Assembly: GCA_023101885.1 (NCBI GenBank) | Contig: JALPQD010000629.1 | Span: 555,080 to 619,079 of the forward strand | Source of the DNA: Typhlomys cinereus | Taxonomy: Eukaryota > Chordata > Mammalia > Rodentia > Platacanthomyidae | Direction: 5' to 3' | Length of the DNA: 64,000 nucleotides | Shown here: positions 11,601 to 22,779 of the stretch, in pieces | How the letters are laid out: each line of letters opens with the position of its first letter | Numbering within the stretch: the first letter of the stretch is position 1 | The notes under the pieces: generated by a model | Seen by the model: only the letters and a program-made list of their open reading frames with translations | Database searches by the model: none | Told to the model about the DNA's origin: nothing | Position numbers and translations under genes: made by a program

Positions 11601-12580
11601 GGGGATCATTTCTTTCTGTCTGCTCATCAAACCCCCCTGCAAATGAACTCATTATTAAATCCATGAGCCGCATCCTCCCTCCTTCCTTCGCTCCCTCTGC
11701 CCCCGTCCCGAGAGCCGTCAGTGTTCCTTAGATGGCGTCCGAGTCCTGGCCGCTCCTCCCGCTGCTCCTCCTGCCGCCTCCCACCAGCCTTTTTTTAGCT
11801 CTATTTGCACCCAGCAAAGCACACAGGATCTGTTTCTGTTCTTTCCCAGGGTCGATTTCCCCATGTCGAACAGGAGGCTGTAAACACTCATATTTTCATA
11901 AGCCTATTACAGCTCGCACACTCAGAGTCAATCATCTGGGCGACGTAGACATCCCCGGCCTGACGGGGGTGGGGGGAGGGAGCAAGACCACCAACGCTGG
12001 GAGTTGAGGGTCCTCTGTCACTCGTTAGGGGACCACGCCTGCTACCCAGCTGACCCTTCTCCCATGCCCCAATCCGCATGTACGTTGGCTCCGTATAAAC
12101 CAGGAAACATGGGCAGACACTATAAGGACCTCAGGGTGCTGGCACCAGACAGCCCCCCAACCTTGGACACCCTGGGAGAAGCAGCCTATGCCTGGCCCAC
12201 CGAACCCAGCCCAAGCTCTCTTGAGGCTCCGCAAAACTCCAGGGAATCTGGGGGACCCGTGAGTGAGGGGCAGTAGAGCGAGTGTGGCATGTCCCTGGGC
12301 AGGTAGACATGTTTTCTCTGGGCAGCAGGAGACCTAAGCTAATGGAGTTTTCTTCCTAAACTAGCTGTCTTGGGGAACTTCCAACGCTTTCCCGCCGAAG
12401 CACTTGGTGGGAGGCTGTGCTACGAGGTGCTCCAGCACCCCGCAGGCCTGTCTCCCCAGTTGTGGCCTAGAGCAGGGACATGGCGGGTGCCCCATGGCAC
12501 ACGCTGAGTCAATGAACAAGTCTCTGCAATAGTCTCACCTCTGAGGAGAGGTGATCTGCGAGTCTCCCATGGCCACAACC
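8645..12580. other. GC-rich unique intron, no gene found
   Basis: No exon recognised. G-rich patches occur at about 9686-9706 and 11105-11175, one MIR at 10185-10275, and an AT-richer stretch at 11880-11950 that is repeat-free to my eye. Open frames here are short, overlapping and without family resemblance. Confidence 0.6.
10185..10275 (+). mobile_element. MIR-like fragment
   Basis: ggatctgggttcgagtcctg (MIR B box), tcctagttgggcgatgg and caattataaaacatgaaac follow the MIR order 'ctgggttcgaatcc...gctgtgtgaccttggg...ctgtaaaatg'. Confidence 0.55.
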
Positions 12581-12589
12581 AAACACCCT

Positions 12590-12835
12590 GAGCTACAGAG
12601 CTTGAGAAGAAGAAAGGTTTATGTGGCGCACGGCTTCAGAGGTCGTTGCTTTGGGCCTACGGCATGGTGGAGCACTGTGGCAGGAGTGCACGGAGGAGAA
12701 ATAACTTTTATTAGCACACCCCCAAAGATATGGAATCCTCCCGCTAGGTACTGTCTCCTGAAAATTCAACCACTTCCTATAGCATGCGTGGTGCAGTTTG
12801 GGGGACTTTAGTATCTACACCCTAGCGTGCATGTA
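12590..12835. mobile_element. Old interspersed repeat, family uncertain
   Basis: agaagaaaggtttatgtggc, a cacggcttcagagg part, gcatggtggagcactgtggc and aaccacttcctatagc recall the order of a repeat common in mouse introns (reads like 'ttcagagggttagtccat...catggcaggaagcatggcag...acttcctcc'). I cannot name it safely. Confidence 0.35.
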
Positions 12836-13221
12836 AAACTAGAGTGGCGGCAGCTACAGGGGAGGGGATAGGGGATATGGCGAAGGGGAGACTCAGACCC
12901 CAGCCTCCAGCACTACTATTTCCAAGCTTAAATATTTCCTATAAAGGGGCAGGTGGTAGACGGTTCAGGCTTTGTCGTTTAGGAGGTAAAATAAGAGATA
13001 CAATACGGGCATTTCCACAACCACTAGGAATCCACGCGCGCCTGTGAATGGCACTGCCAGCTGGTGGGCCCTGCTGCAGCAGGCGGTGGTGAGCTCCGTT
13101 CATGCTGGTTCCAACGAGCCACAGCACTTACACGATCATCGGACTTTGGGGCAGCAGGAGTTTCTGTTGGGTGGTCGCCAGCATCCGGCTAGGTCTGTGG
13201 GCAGCTCTGACTGCTCGAGGA

Positions 13222-13312
13222 GATGGGAGGGAAAAAGAGGGGAGAGGAAGGGAGGAAAGAAGGAGGAAGGAGAGGAGGGGAGGGGAAGGCAAGAGAAGAC
13301 CAGGACAAGCAA
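13222..13312. repeat. Polypurine (GA-rich) tract
   Basis: About 90 bp of nearly pure purine on the + strand (gagg/gggaa mixtures). Not tandemly ordered. Confidence 0.85.
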
Positions 13313-13603
13313 GTATGTCCCACGCCCGGCTCCATATTCGCGCATTCGGAGCGGCTGGTGACAGATGGCCCTGGAACGGGCTAGCTGGTTTCTGCCAGTC
13401 CTGGTCTGGTATCGGCATGGAGGCCCCTCTGGGGACCGCCTCTTGCCTCCAGATCGAGTAGGGACACATTAACCTGCCTGTGAGCTTGGGGTGACACCCC
13501 GGTCCCGCCCTTCTCGGTTGGTTCCCTTTGTGGTTTCGCCACTGGTGGGGCAAAGGAGCCTGGTGGAGGGTGACAGAGCCCGGAGTAAGAAGCTCAAACC
13601 CAG

Positions 13604-13785
13604 GACCCTCCAGGATGGCTCAGTCAGTAAGGTGCCTGCTTACCAACCTGGCGACCCACGTGGTAGAGAGAGAGACGTGACGTCTATAAGGCTGTCCCCT
13701 GACTTTCACCCAAGTGCCGCGGCACGCATGCCTGAGCCTTTTTCCCTCCCTCAAACAGTGAAATATTAAATAAAAAAAAAATCAA
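13604..13785 (+). mobile_element. B2-like SINE
   Basis: A-box-like ggatggctcagtcagtaagg, then ggcgacccacgtgg, a cccctgactttcac part and a gcacgcatgcctgagc tail, ending in an A-rich stretch (aaataaaaaaaaa). Confidence 0.7.
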
Positions 13786-13792
13786 AACCAGG

Positions 13793-13995
13793 GTCCTCGA
13801 GGTGGCTCAGTGGGTGCCTGCTCACAAACCTGGTGACCCGAGTTCGATTCCCAGGAGACACGACGGAAGGCGAGAACTAACCTCTGAACGAACGTTATCC
13901 TCTGACTCCATCCACGCGCCATGGCACGTAGGAGTGTGCCCCCGCCGCCCCTCTCTGTCAAAATACAGAAAGAAAATATTGAAAAAGGAAACTTG
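13793..13995 (+). mobile_element. B2-like SINE
   Basis: cgaggtggctcagtgggtgc (A box), gacccgagttcgattccc (B box), tatcctctgactccatccac and gcgccatggcacgtagg are in B2 order, with an A-rich tail. Directly follows a related copy in the same orientation. Confidence 0.78.
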
Positions 13996-14029
13996 AGACC
14001 CAGGCGGTGCTGTGGTCCCCTTCAATTAC

Positions 14030-16510
14030 TCATGTGAGTTTTTCCTTTCGACAATACACTTTTCTGGCCCTGGAGCTCACAGGGACAGAAGTCATTACCG
14101 ATGGAACCCCGATAAGAACAGACTTCGCCTTTCTCTCCGGAGCCGCAGTTCCCTGAGCCCCGGCCGGGCGGCCATGCGAGGGGGAGTTTGTCATCCGGGT
14201 CTTTTCTCTTATCTCCTTGACAAGAAACAGGATGGAGAACCAGCCGTGATGGAGTGTCGCCTAGGGGCACAGAAATCAAGCGGCCCCATGTACCTGCGTG
14301 GGTGGGGTAGGGGGCTGGGGGGCTCCTCCTGGCTCCACTCTGGGGACAAAGTGAAGCTTCATGTCAGGCAGGGGACACACCTGAGTGTGTGAACGCAGGC
14401 TCAGCTGTCACTCAGGAGTCCCGTCCGGGTCAGAGGGAGCTGGCTCAGGTCGGGATTCAGGATGACGCCTGGGAAGGATCCTGATGCGAATGGCGTATCG
14501 CACCCGGCTTTGAAGTGAGGTCTGGAAGAGTCGGTGAGAAAGGCCCGCGGGGCTCAGCGAGACATCTCGGTTAATGTGAGAATGTTCCTGTTCATTTGTC
14601 ATTTCTCAAAAATAAATAAATAAATAAAGTGTCCAGTAGCAGGAACAGATCGGAGGCCGGGCTCATCCGAGGTACATAAGCCACCCACAATCCCTGGATA
14701 CGGTTCCCAGAGCCGAAGATACGGATTCCTGTCCAGGGGCTGAAGTGTGTGTGTGCATAATTGACAGCAAAGGACAGATAAGTTTGAAGGAGAATGTCGG
14801 GTGGAAAGATAGTGCTGTGGTAAACGCAATTTCAGGGAGAGAGGAGTAGGTGAGGCCTTCAAGCAGTGTTGTCTGTTGGGGTCTCTGTGGGGGAGACAAA
14901 GCAGTGAGTGAGTCGCACACACAGCCAGGATGTGGGGGTTCAGGAGACAGAAAATAGCAGTACGTGTAAAGGCCCTGAGGTGGGAATGAATGTGGGGAGA
15001 GGCAAAGAGGCCGATGCGGTGAGGATACGAGTGTCCGGGTTTCAGGAAGGGACCCCCACATCTTAAACAATAAGGGGAGCAAATGAAGACGACGGCCCAT
15101 GTTGGTTAGCGTGGCACCGACTTGCCAGACCGACTACCAAACCGTGGCAAGGGCGTCGGCCTGCTGCATGTGGCGAGAACTCCCTCGGCACCATGTATGA
15201 GTCTGCTACTGCCGCGTAACAAATCAGCTTAACAACGACCTTGGTTCCCTCACAGTTCTAGATTGGGGGAGGGGGAGCAGGTGAGGTCAGGGGGAGGGGC
15301 TCCGGGTCAACATGGAGGCCCGTTCTAGAGAGAAGCTAAGACGAGGGAGAGACAGAAATACAAGTTTACCGGAGCTGAGGCCTGGCGGCTCAGAGAGCCA
15401 CAGCTTAGCCTTAAAGAGAGAGAGCGTTACAGAGGACAGGGAGAGAGAGAAACACGCATGGACGACTTGGCTGGAGGAAGTCAGAAGAAAGCCCACGTGT
15501 GTGTGGGGGGGGCTCTGCAGAGTCCCCCCCAAATCTTTTATGGTCTTCAGATATTGTCAGGGCCTTTACAGGTACATCGCGGGTGAAAATGTGTCAGTGT
15601 GAAGAGGGTCCTTTCAGGGCAGTTCAGTGGGGAGATGGGGGCTAAGGAGATAAGTGGGAAGGAAGTAGATTGGGGTGCTCCTGTGGCTGATGCCAGGCTC
15701 TTTCGGCCAGGGCGAAGAAGACTTTTCAGAGTGGCCGCACGGGGCTCAGGAGTTCTCTGCTCTGGGTCTCACGACGGTCAACGTCAAGGAGGCCTCGGCT
15801 GTCGAGGGCCCTTAATTCTGAGCCAGAATTCACTTCTAGACCCGCTGGGGTTCCCACAGAGCTCCCCGCGTCCTTCCTGGCTGCCCACGGGGTGCCCGTA
15901 TCCGTGGCTTCTGGGTCTCTCTGGACCCTTCTCGCATCCCCGACAGGAAAAAGCTGCCCACTCTCCAGTGGGCTCCGGCGGTCACGTCAGGACCCAAGAC
16001 CCGTAGGACCCAAGAAGTCAGGACTGTAGTCTGACAACCCCTCCCGACCGTAGGCTCTCGTGATGAAGGGGTGGGGGTGCCCCAGAAGGGGCGCCCCGGA
16101 TTCTTCCTACGCCAGATGGCTCGGCGCTGCTTGTAGGAAAGCGACTGGTGCGTGTGGAAGTTTCTCTATTGGAACATGAAGAATCCAGCATCGCAGTCAG
16201 GGAGGCCATGCAGGTCTCTGTCGTACGCCACCGAGGAGCATTTGTTAAGCGCTTCTGCATGCCTCAGAGCATGCTCCGCGTGAGGGCTCAAAATCTACAA
16301 CAGAGTGTCGTGGCGTGGAAAGGCTGGGGCCGAGGAGGCAGGACGCAGCTGTGATTGGCTCTCGGTATCCACGGGACTCATTCTCATCCCGAAGCACACG
16401 TCCCCGTTGCGGAGTGGCATAGTGTTTGCGTGTAAGCTGTGCCCGCCCGCCTGCCCCTCAGTCACATCTAGGTGGCTTAGGGTGCTGACGTGAGCTACGC
16501 TGGCGGTCGT
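14030..16510. other. Intron stretch with no recognised gene
   Basis: Apart from an AAAT microsatellite near 14611-14630 and the G4 candidate, I see unique sequence and weak old-repeat echoes. Examples are gtaaaggccctgaggtggga near 14967, and a gctactgccgcgtaacaaat stretch near 15205 leading into a GA-rich part. The approximately 100-codon open frames lack splice context or recognisable domains. Confidence 0.5.
14300..14322 (+). other. Candidate G-quadruplex on the sense strand
   Basis: Four G-runs (3, 4, 5 and 6 Gs) separated by 1-2 base loops (t, ta, ct). This is the strict G4 pattern and would also be present in the nascent IGSF21 pre-mRNA. Confidence 0.6.
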
Positions 16511-16512
16511 CA

Positions 16513-16600
16513 CAGGGCTGGCGAGGCGGCTCAGAGCTAAAGAGCTTGCCGCGCAAATCTGAGGACCAGAGTTCGATCCCTGGCAGTAATGTGGCAAAGT
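16513..16600 (+). mobile_element. B2/B3-like SINE head, truncated
   Basis: gggctggcgaggcggctcag (A box) then accagagttcgatccctggc (B box) and then nothing further. It ends where the next SINE begins. Confidence 0.7.
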
Positions 16601-16602
16601 CA

Positions 16603-16881
16603 GCCGTGGGACTGGCGAGGCGGCCCAGAGGCTTTATTTAGCCTTTGCCTCTCGAGAAAAGGACTGGAGTTCAGATCCCCAGATCCTGGGTTAAAGGTGC
16701 CGGGGGGGATACGGAGATGGTCTGTAATTCCAGCCCTGGAAGGTGGAGTCTGGGAAACCTCAGAGCAAAGCATTAAGGAGGTAGAGCAATCCAGGATGAT
16801 TCCCGAAGTCACCCTTGGGTCTCCACAGGTGCACACACGCAAATGCCCTCGGTTATATGCATGCATGGGTGGGCGCACGTG

Positions 16882-16914
<33 letters not shown>

Positions 16915-16940
16915 ACGCACACACGCACACGCACACACAG
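16603..16940 (+). mobile_element. tRNA-derived SINE (local family A) with CA tail
   Basis: Head gggactggcgaggcggccca, B box ctggagttcagatcccc, the agtctgggaaacctcagagc block, gcaatccaggatgattcccg, a ctccacaggtgcacacacgc end, then (CA)n/(GCACAC)n to about 16938. Confidence 0.85.
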
Positions 16941-16944
16941 CTAG

Positions 16945-18185
16945 TACCTGAAATCCCAGTGTTGGGGAGGCAGGGATGGGAGGATTCTTGGGGCCCACTG
17001 ACCAGCCAGCTGAACGACTCTGTGAGCTTTGGGTTCAGTTGGGGCCCTGGGAGAAGGCACCCCCAGTGTCACCTAATAGATGAAAAGACGGAAACTTTGC
17101 ACCTCCAGGAGATTCTGACCCACTTGCTTGGACTTCTTCATGCCCTTGGCTGTGAGCAGGACCCGCTAATCTGGGACCAGCAAGCACCCCAAGGCTTGTA
17201 CAGTCCCTGGGAGCTCATTGTTCCTGGAAGTCCAAGCTGCACGGAACAGCCATCGGAGCTCACCCCTCAACCCCAGCTTGGCTAGGGCGTCTCCGGGGCC
17301 TAGGCCTTTCTGCTAGGAGCTGAAGCAGTAACCCCAGAGCTGTGCAGAGTGGGCTGTAGTCTCCTGCCCACCCTCCCCAGCCTCCTTGCTTGTGCCTCGG
17401 CCCCTTCATTCCATAACGTGTCTGCCACCTGGTCTTCAGCCTCCGGCCAGGGACAGTCAGGTAATAAGCGGATCAGACCCCCGGAGCATCCGGGTGACAG
17501 GCGGACACTCTATCAGCGAACAACCGTAATAGGTTGATGTTTATCTTGCAGGCCGCGTGCGCTTAATAAAGTATTAATAGGAAGACCAGATTGCTTCTCC
17601 CGCCGCGCAGGCAGAGCGTGATTGGGGAGGAAGAAGGAACTGGTGCTCCCTGGAGGAGGGAGCCCCCAGTGGATCTCCACTGGGAGGTAGGGCTTGTTGC
17701 TGGGCAGAAAAAATAAATTTAAAAAAAGGCTCGTGCGGAAGGCGGCTGCAAAGGCCGCACTCACCACGCCTCTAGATGGGGAAATCAAACCACCCCAGAG
17801 CGCAGGGCCTGAGGGAGGAGAGTTGATCCACTTACCTCGGGGCTGTCCACATCGCTCAGATGGCCCGTGCTAAACTGGGGATCCCCAGACCCCGCCCTCA
17901 CCTTGCCTGGGGTCTCTTGGGACTCTCCACACACCTCAGCCTAATGAGTCTTGACGGGGGAGGATCCGTCCAGCGTCCATAAGACATTCCACAGAACAGT
18001 CTTCTGTCCAATGAAGCAACAAAACATGTCCTTGGACGTGACCAGCTGTCCCTTGGGAGTCCCAGGTCACCCCTGGCTAGGAACCAGCTGCTTTATCGGG
18101 CTGCTTAATAACTTAATGGGAGAGGTGAGATCTCGCTGGATGCCTGCCCGGGTCGCTGAGCTGCCCGGTGTTGAAGAGGCTAACC
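16945..18185. other. Unique intron, no gene found
   Basis: No recognised repeats or exons. An AT-richer patch at 17515-17580 (around ttgatgtttatcttgcagg and cttaataaagtattaatagg) is a possible conserved element. A small A-rich run lies at 17707-17727. Confidence 0.5.
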
Positions 18186-18188
18186 CAG

Positions 18189-18470
18189 GGGCTGGAGAGA
18201 TGGCTCAGTGGGCAAAGTGCTTGCCGTGCAAGCGTGAGGACCTAAGTCTGGGTCCCCAGCCCCACGCAGCAGCCTGTGTCTGCAACCCTGACCCTGGTGG
18301 TTGGAGGGCGGGCAGAAACAGAAAGATCCTTTGAGTTAGTTGACCAGCGAGTCTAAGAGCATGAGCGAGCTCTAGGTTCAGTTAGAGCAATCGGGAAGAC
18401 ACCGGATGTCAACCTCTGGCCTCCACACGCATGCACGTTCATGCACATGCATGCACGCTAATACACACAC
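18189..18470 (+). mobile_element. B3-like SINE
   Basis: ggggctggagagatggctca (A box), acctaagtctgggtccccag (eroded B box), a cctgtgtctgcaaccctgac part, then a gagctctaggttcagttaga stretch, tcaacctctggcctccacac and a CATGCA-rich tail. Confidence 0.85.
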
Positions 18471-18660
18471 ACTTGAACGTGTGCAGAGGAAGACACCCAG
18501 TGTCAACCTCTGGCCTCTATATGCATGTGCCAACACATGTACACTTGAATATGTGCAGAGGAAGACACCCAGTGTTGATCTCTGGCCTCTTGTAGAGGAA
18601 GATGCCCTATGTTGGCCTCTGGCTTTCACGTGCACACATGCGCATGCGGCCCACACATAC
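18395..18660. repeat. SINE-tail tandem repeat
   Basis: The SINE 3' module (gaagacaccc, then tcaacctctggcctc) recurs at 18395, 18489, 18561 and 18598, with CA/TG-rich spacers of shrinking length. The tail of the B3-like SINE appears to have been duplicated several times. Confidence 0.8.
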
Positions 18661-18984
18661 ACATACTCATGAGTCTGTAACGCCTCCGCACACCGCGGTC
18701 TAACCCTGGGGTTTCAAGTTTGCAAACCAGACCTGTTCCTAGTCAGCCACTAGGAGAACGCTTGTCTCCTGAACTCATTGGAGCCGGCGCAGACCCCAGA
18801 AGCATTGCTGCCTCATTCAGACCACGTCGCAAAAGTCCAGGGTCAAGGGAGCAACACCGTCACCGCACACGTTCCCTTTGCAAATCCCCGGGGCCCTCGG
18901 TGCCACTGTGAGGTAATCCGCAGCAGTGCCAGTTGCTTTTTGGGGGGCAAGAAAAATAAAAGACAGAAACATTAACGATTCCTT

Positions 18985-19200
18985 TCTTCTGCCTTTAGCT
19001 TCCTAGCCCCAGCAATTAATTCTTATATGCGAAAGGACTTGTGCGTTTATGAGTCATTATTATTTAATGTGGGCCTATTTTACATTGTAATTTTTTCATT
19101 AAGTTGCCCCATTTTACTTATTAAGACCGGTTTATATCCTAGCTTAGACTGTGCTCCTGGAGTGATAACTATTTGTCTTTGAAGATATTCCGTAATAACC
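18985..19200. promoter_or_regulatory. AT-rich unique island, possible conserved element
   Basis: Repeat-free by eye and sharply AT-rich against GC-rich flanks. It contains caattaattctt, gagtcattattatttaat and ttttcattaagttgcccc, which offer homeodomain (TAAT) core sites. Function is inference only. Confidence 0.3.
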
Positions 19201-19604
19201 CATCATCCATATTTTAAGTTTCAGTCTAGGACAGAGACGTCTCCTAGGGGGTTGTAAGTTTGGACCCCATGAAGCCTGGTGAGGGTGCAAGAGACGGGCT
19301 GTTCCTGCAGATGTTTTGGGAGTCTCCATGGCAACAGCTGGGGACAGTTCAGCCTTCGTACTGCTGCACTGAGGCACCAAGACACTGAAGCCGCCCTCCC
19401 CCAAACCTTCAAGTGACACCCCTAGACCATTCTTGCTGGGGGGTGGGCAGCGGGGCACAGAGAAGAAGGGGTGGCCGGGGAGGTGCAAAGGTCAGCTTGG
19501 CCATGTTGGCAGACCCCCATATGCCAGGCATAGCCCTGGCCTTCCATCCTGGCGATCCTTCCACCTCTTTCCCACCAGCCCTGAGCAGTAGTGACCATCT
19601 GTTG

Positions 19605-19665
19605 CGTAAGGCAGATGGGTAAACTGAGGCACAGATCTGTTGGATGACTCAGGGCTGCAGGGCCA
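19605..19665 (-). mobile_element. MIR fragment (antisense)
   Basis: cagatgggtaaactgaggcacaga then gatgactcagggctgcagg matches the reverse MIR core 'cagatgaggaaactgaggcacagagagg...cttgcccaaggtcac'. Confidence 0.6.
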
Positions 19666-19904
19666 ACTGGTGGCAGTCGGAAGCTGCCCCTGATTGATTC
19701 CTTCAGAAGTTCACGGTCATGAGCTCTCTGCACCCGAGACCCCTGTCAACATTCCCACGAAGCTCACAGCCCTCTGCCTTCTCATAGCAGGTGCCCTGCG
19801 CCCATTCTTCAGGCAAGACGACTGAGGCCAAGCGCAACAGGTGCTGCCCTCTGCTCGTAGTGGATCACAGCCTAGACCACTCTTGTCTCCTCCATCAACA
19901 GCGG

Positions 19905-21062
19905 AGCCCCTTCCTCCTTCCTCCCTCCCTTCTTCCTCCCTCCCTCCCTCCTTCCTTCTTCCTCCCTCCCTCCCTTCCTTCTTCCTCCCTCCCTCCTTCC
20001 CCTCCCTTCCTTCTTCCTCCCTCCCTCCTTCCTTCTTCCTCCCTCCCTCCCTTCCTTCTTCCTCCCTCCCTCCCTTCCTTTTTCCTTCCTTCCTTCCCTC
20101 CCTCCTCCCTCCCTCTCTCTTTCCTTCTTTCCTTTTCCTCCTTCTTCCTTCCTCTCTTCTTCCTTCCTTCCTTTCTTCCTTCCCTCCTTCTTCCTCCTCT
20201 CCTTCCTTCCTTCCTTTCTTCCTTCCCTTCCTCCTTCCTTTCTTCCTTCCTCCCTCCCACCTCCCTCTTTTCTTCCCTCCCTCCTTCCCTCCCTCCCTCC
20301 TTCCTTCCTTCTTTCCTTCCTTCCTTCCTTCCTTCCTTCCTTCCTTCCTTCCTTCCTTCCTTTCTTTCTTCCTCCCTCCACCTCTCTCCCTCCCTTCTTC
20401 CCTCCCTCCCTCCTTCCCTCCCTCTTTCCCTTCTTTCCTCCTTCCTTCCCCTCCCTCCCTTCCCCTCCTTCCTTCCTCCTTCCTTCCTTCCTTTATTCTG
20501 TCCCCATCCCTCCCCCCTTCCTCCCTGCGCCCTCCGCCTCCTCCCTCCCTCCATGCCCCCTCCCCCCTCTCCCCCTCTATGTCCCCTCCCCCTCTCCCCC
20601 TCCCTCCCTGCCCCTCCCCGTCTTCCCCCTCCTTCCTGTTCCTTCCCCCTCCTCCTCCCCTCATTCCCTCCCTTTCCTGCTCCCTTCCTCCCTTCCTCCC
20701 TTTCTTCCTTCCTTCCTTCCTTCCATCCTTACTTCTACTATCTTCTCCCTTCCTTCCTTCATTCTTCCTTTCTTCCTTCCTTCCATCCTTCCTTCTACTA
20801 TCTTCTTCCTTCTTCCTTTCTTCTTCTCCCTTCTCCCTCCCTCCCTCCCTTCCTCCCTTCCTTCCTTCCTTCCTTTCTTCCATCCTTACTTCTACTATCT
20901 TCTCCCTTCCTTCCTTCCTTCCTTCTTCCTTTCTTCCTTCCATCCTTCCTTCTACTATATCTTTCTCTTCTTCCTTTCTTTCTTTCTTCCTCCTCCCTTC
21001 CTCCCTCCCTCCCTCCCTCCCTCCTTCCTTCCTTCCTTCCTTCCTTCCTTCCTTCCTTCCTT
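19905..21062. repeat. 1.15-kb polypyrimidine tract (CCTT/CCCT)
   Basis: Almost pure pyrimidine on the sense strand, built of ttcc, ccct and ttcctccct variants. It has internal order. A marker segment ccatccttacttctactatc starts at 20723 and 20880, and a sister segment ccatccttccttctactatc starts at 20783 and 20940. Both pairs are 157 bp apart, showing a 157-bp tandem duplication. The long Ser/Pro/Leu open frames (+) and Lys/Glu/Gly/Arg frames (-) are artefacts of the tract. Confidence 0.97.
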
Positions 21063-21064
21063 CA

Positions 21065-21720
21065 GCTTCCCCACCTCAGCTGCCATCCAGCCTGGTCCTC
21101 TGTCCAGCAGAACAGCCAGACCCTGGAGACACGCCTCAGAGACAGTAGCTGGGGCAGTTGGCACCCCCTCGAGCGTCACCACGTCTGCCTCTTGTCCTTC
21201 CTCCCTCCTTACTTTTAAGTATCCCCTGGATGCCGGATTGACCAGGACTAAGAGATGGTGGTTCCCCTCAGCTGCCCCCAAGGACTTAGAAAGTTCTGGA
21301 GAGCTGGTGACATGACCGAGTCAGAGAGGGGATGAGGGTGGCAGGTCACTGTGTGACACAGACGCCTGTGTCATCGGCTCTGTGGCCTCTGGGCCTCCGG
21401 GCACTGACTTCCACCTTCCGGAAGCTCGCCCGTCCCTTCCCGCACATGCTGCGGGACTAGAGAGGCCATTTGGAGGATCAAGTCGCTTCACAGGGTCATC
21501 TGCTCATTCACGCTTGCTTGTGCCAAGGACCCACTGAGCACCTACTATGCGCAACGTGCTGGTGGAAGTGTAGGAAGAATGACACTATAATGACCCACAA
21601 GGCTTGTGGCTCAACACGGTGAAGTTTCATCTTTCATATCACGGCCACTGGGGATCGTGGAGAACAAGTGCACGCAGACACGCAAGTCCCCAGGCTCCCG
21701 TGTGACACCCTCGCCTTCCT
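21065..21720. other. Unique intron, no gene found
   Basis: No exon recognised. gagcacctactatgcgcaac near 21536 is a weak antisense MIR/MIR3-like echo. Confidence 0.45.
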
Positions 21721-21754
21721 TCCTTTGCCCTGAACCCTCCCCCCTCTCACTTAT

Positions 21755-21905
21755 TTGGGGGAACCATGCACATGCACACAGGTGGAAGTCTGAGGACGAC
21801 TTTCAGAAGTCATTTCTCTCCTTCCACTCTGGGCTTCCAGGATCAAACTCAGGTTGTCAAGTTTGCAAGCAGGTGCCTTACCCACTTAGCCACCTGGCCA
21901 GCCCT
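21755..21905 (-). mobile_element. B3-like SINE (antisense)
   Basis: accatgcacatgcacacagg (tail), tccaggatcaaactcaggtt (reverse B box) and acttagccacctggccagcc (reverse A box and head). Confidence 0.75.
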
Positions 21906-22439
21906 CCCTGAGCCCGTTCCTCCAGTTGATAATGGGAGCGAGGGCTATGTGGGGTACATCATGTTCCAGGGGACTGGCCTGAGAGCTCACTATCCTGATC
22001 CAAGATGTGATCATTATATTATCCCGACGAGCTGCAAAGGAGGCTGGGAAGTGTGTCTGACCGAGTCTGGGGGCGGGAGGAGCGGGCTCGCAGCATGGAG
22101 CCCTAAACCGTGGGTGTGTGGAGCACATGTCGGCACGGAGCCAGCATCTTGTGTGAGTCAGGCATGAAGACAGCTTGGGGCCCCTCCTTGAGCTTGGGCA
22201 AGAGCCTGGGGCAAGGAGTGGACCAAGGACTGGGCAGTGGAGCCAGGCATCTCTGTCCTTGACCCTGTGGTTAGCTTAGCGGTCTCAGAAGCAGGAGGAC
22301 CCACAAAACTAGTCCTGACCGGCTCTGGCCTTGGTGTTCCCCATCCAGGAAATGGGGAGAAAAATCACCAAGTCAGCTTCTTCAGGGAATGGGGCGCCTC
22401 AGGTATCCGCAAGGCCCCACAGAAGCCTGCGAGTTGTCT

Positions 22440-22560
22440 TGTTAATAGTATAACCACATCGCTATCAGTAACGAAGCACAAATTAATAATAAATAAACAA
22501 ACTAATGATAAATAATACAGGCTCCATGAATAATACATTAATGCTCCAAGACTTCAGAAC
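22440..22560. promoter_or_regulatory. AT-rich island with FOX/homeodomain motifs
   Basis: aattaataataaataaacaa, gataaataatacagg and aatacattaatgctcc form a compact AT-rich block in GC-rich surroundings. It has a forkhead-like TAAACAAA and several TAAT cores. It does not look like a SINE tail because no SINE body abuts it. Enhancer role is inference. Confidence 0.3.
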
Positions 22561-22779
22561 GTATACTGCCTCTGGCAGGGGGACTGGATGAGCTGGCTGG
22601 AGATCACAGAGTGGGGGTCCAGCGGAGCCGAGGAGGCCGGGGTGTGGGAGGGGTGACCCGAGCATCAAGCGTGTTCACGGGAGGCGGAGTGAATTTAGGT
22701 CCCTGGTGGCACAGGGAAGCAGAGAGCTCGCCCGGCCTGCCTGTAGCACGGCTGAAGTTCTGTTTCTGGCGTGACACAC

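Noticed and set aside
19717..21281. Open frames of 400-475 codons (Ser/Pro/Leu on +, Lys/Glu/Gly/Arg on -)
   Set aside because: Low-complexity translation of the polypyrimidine tract; no codon structure beyond the repeat.
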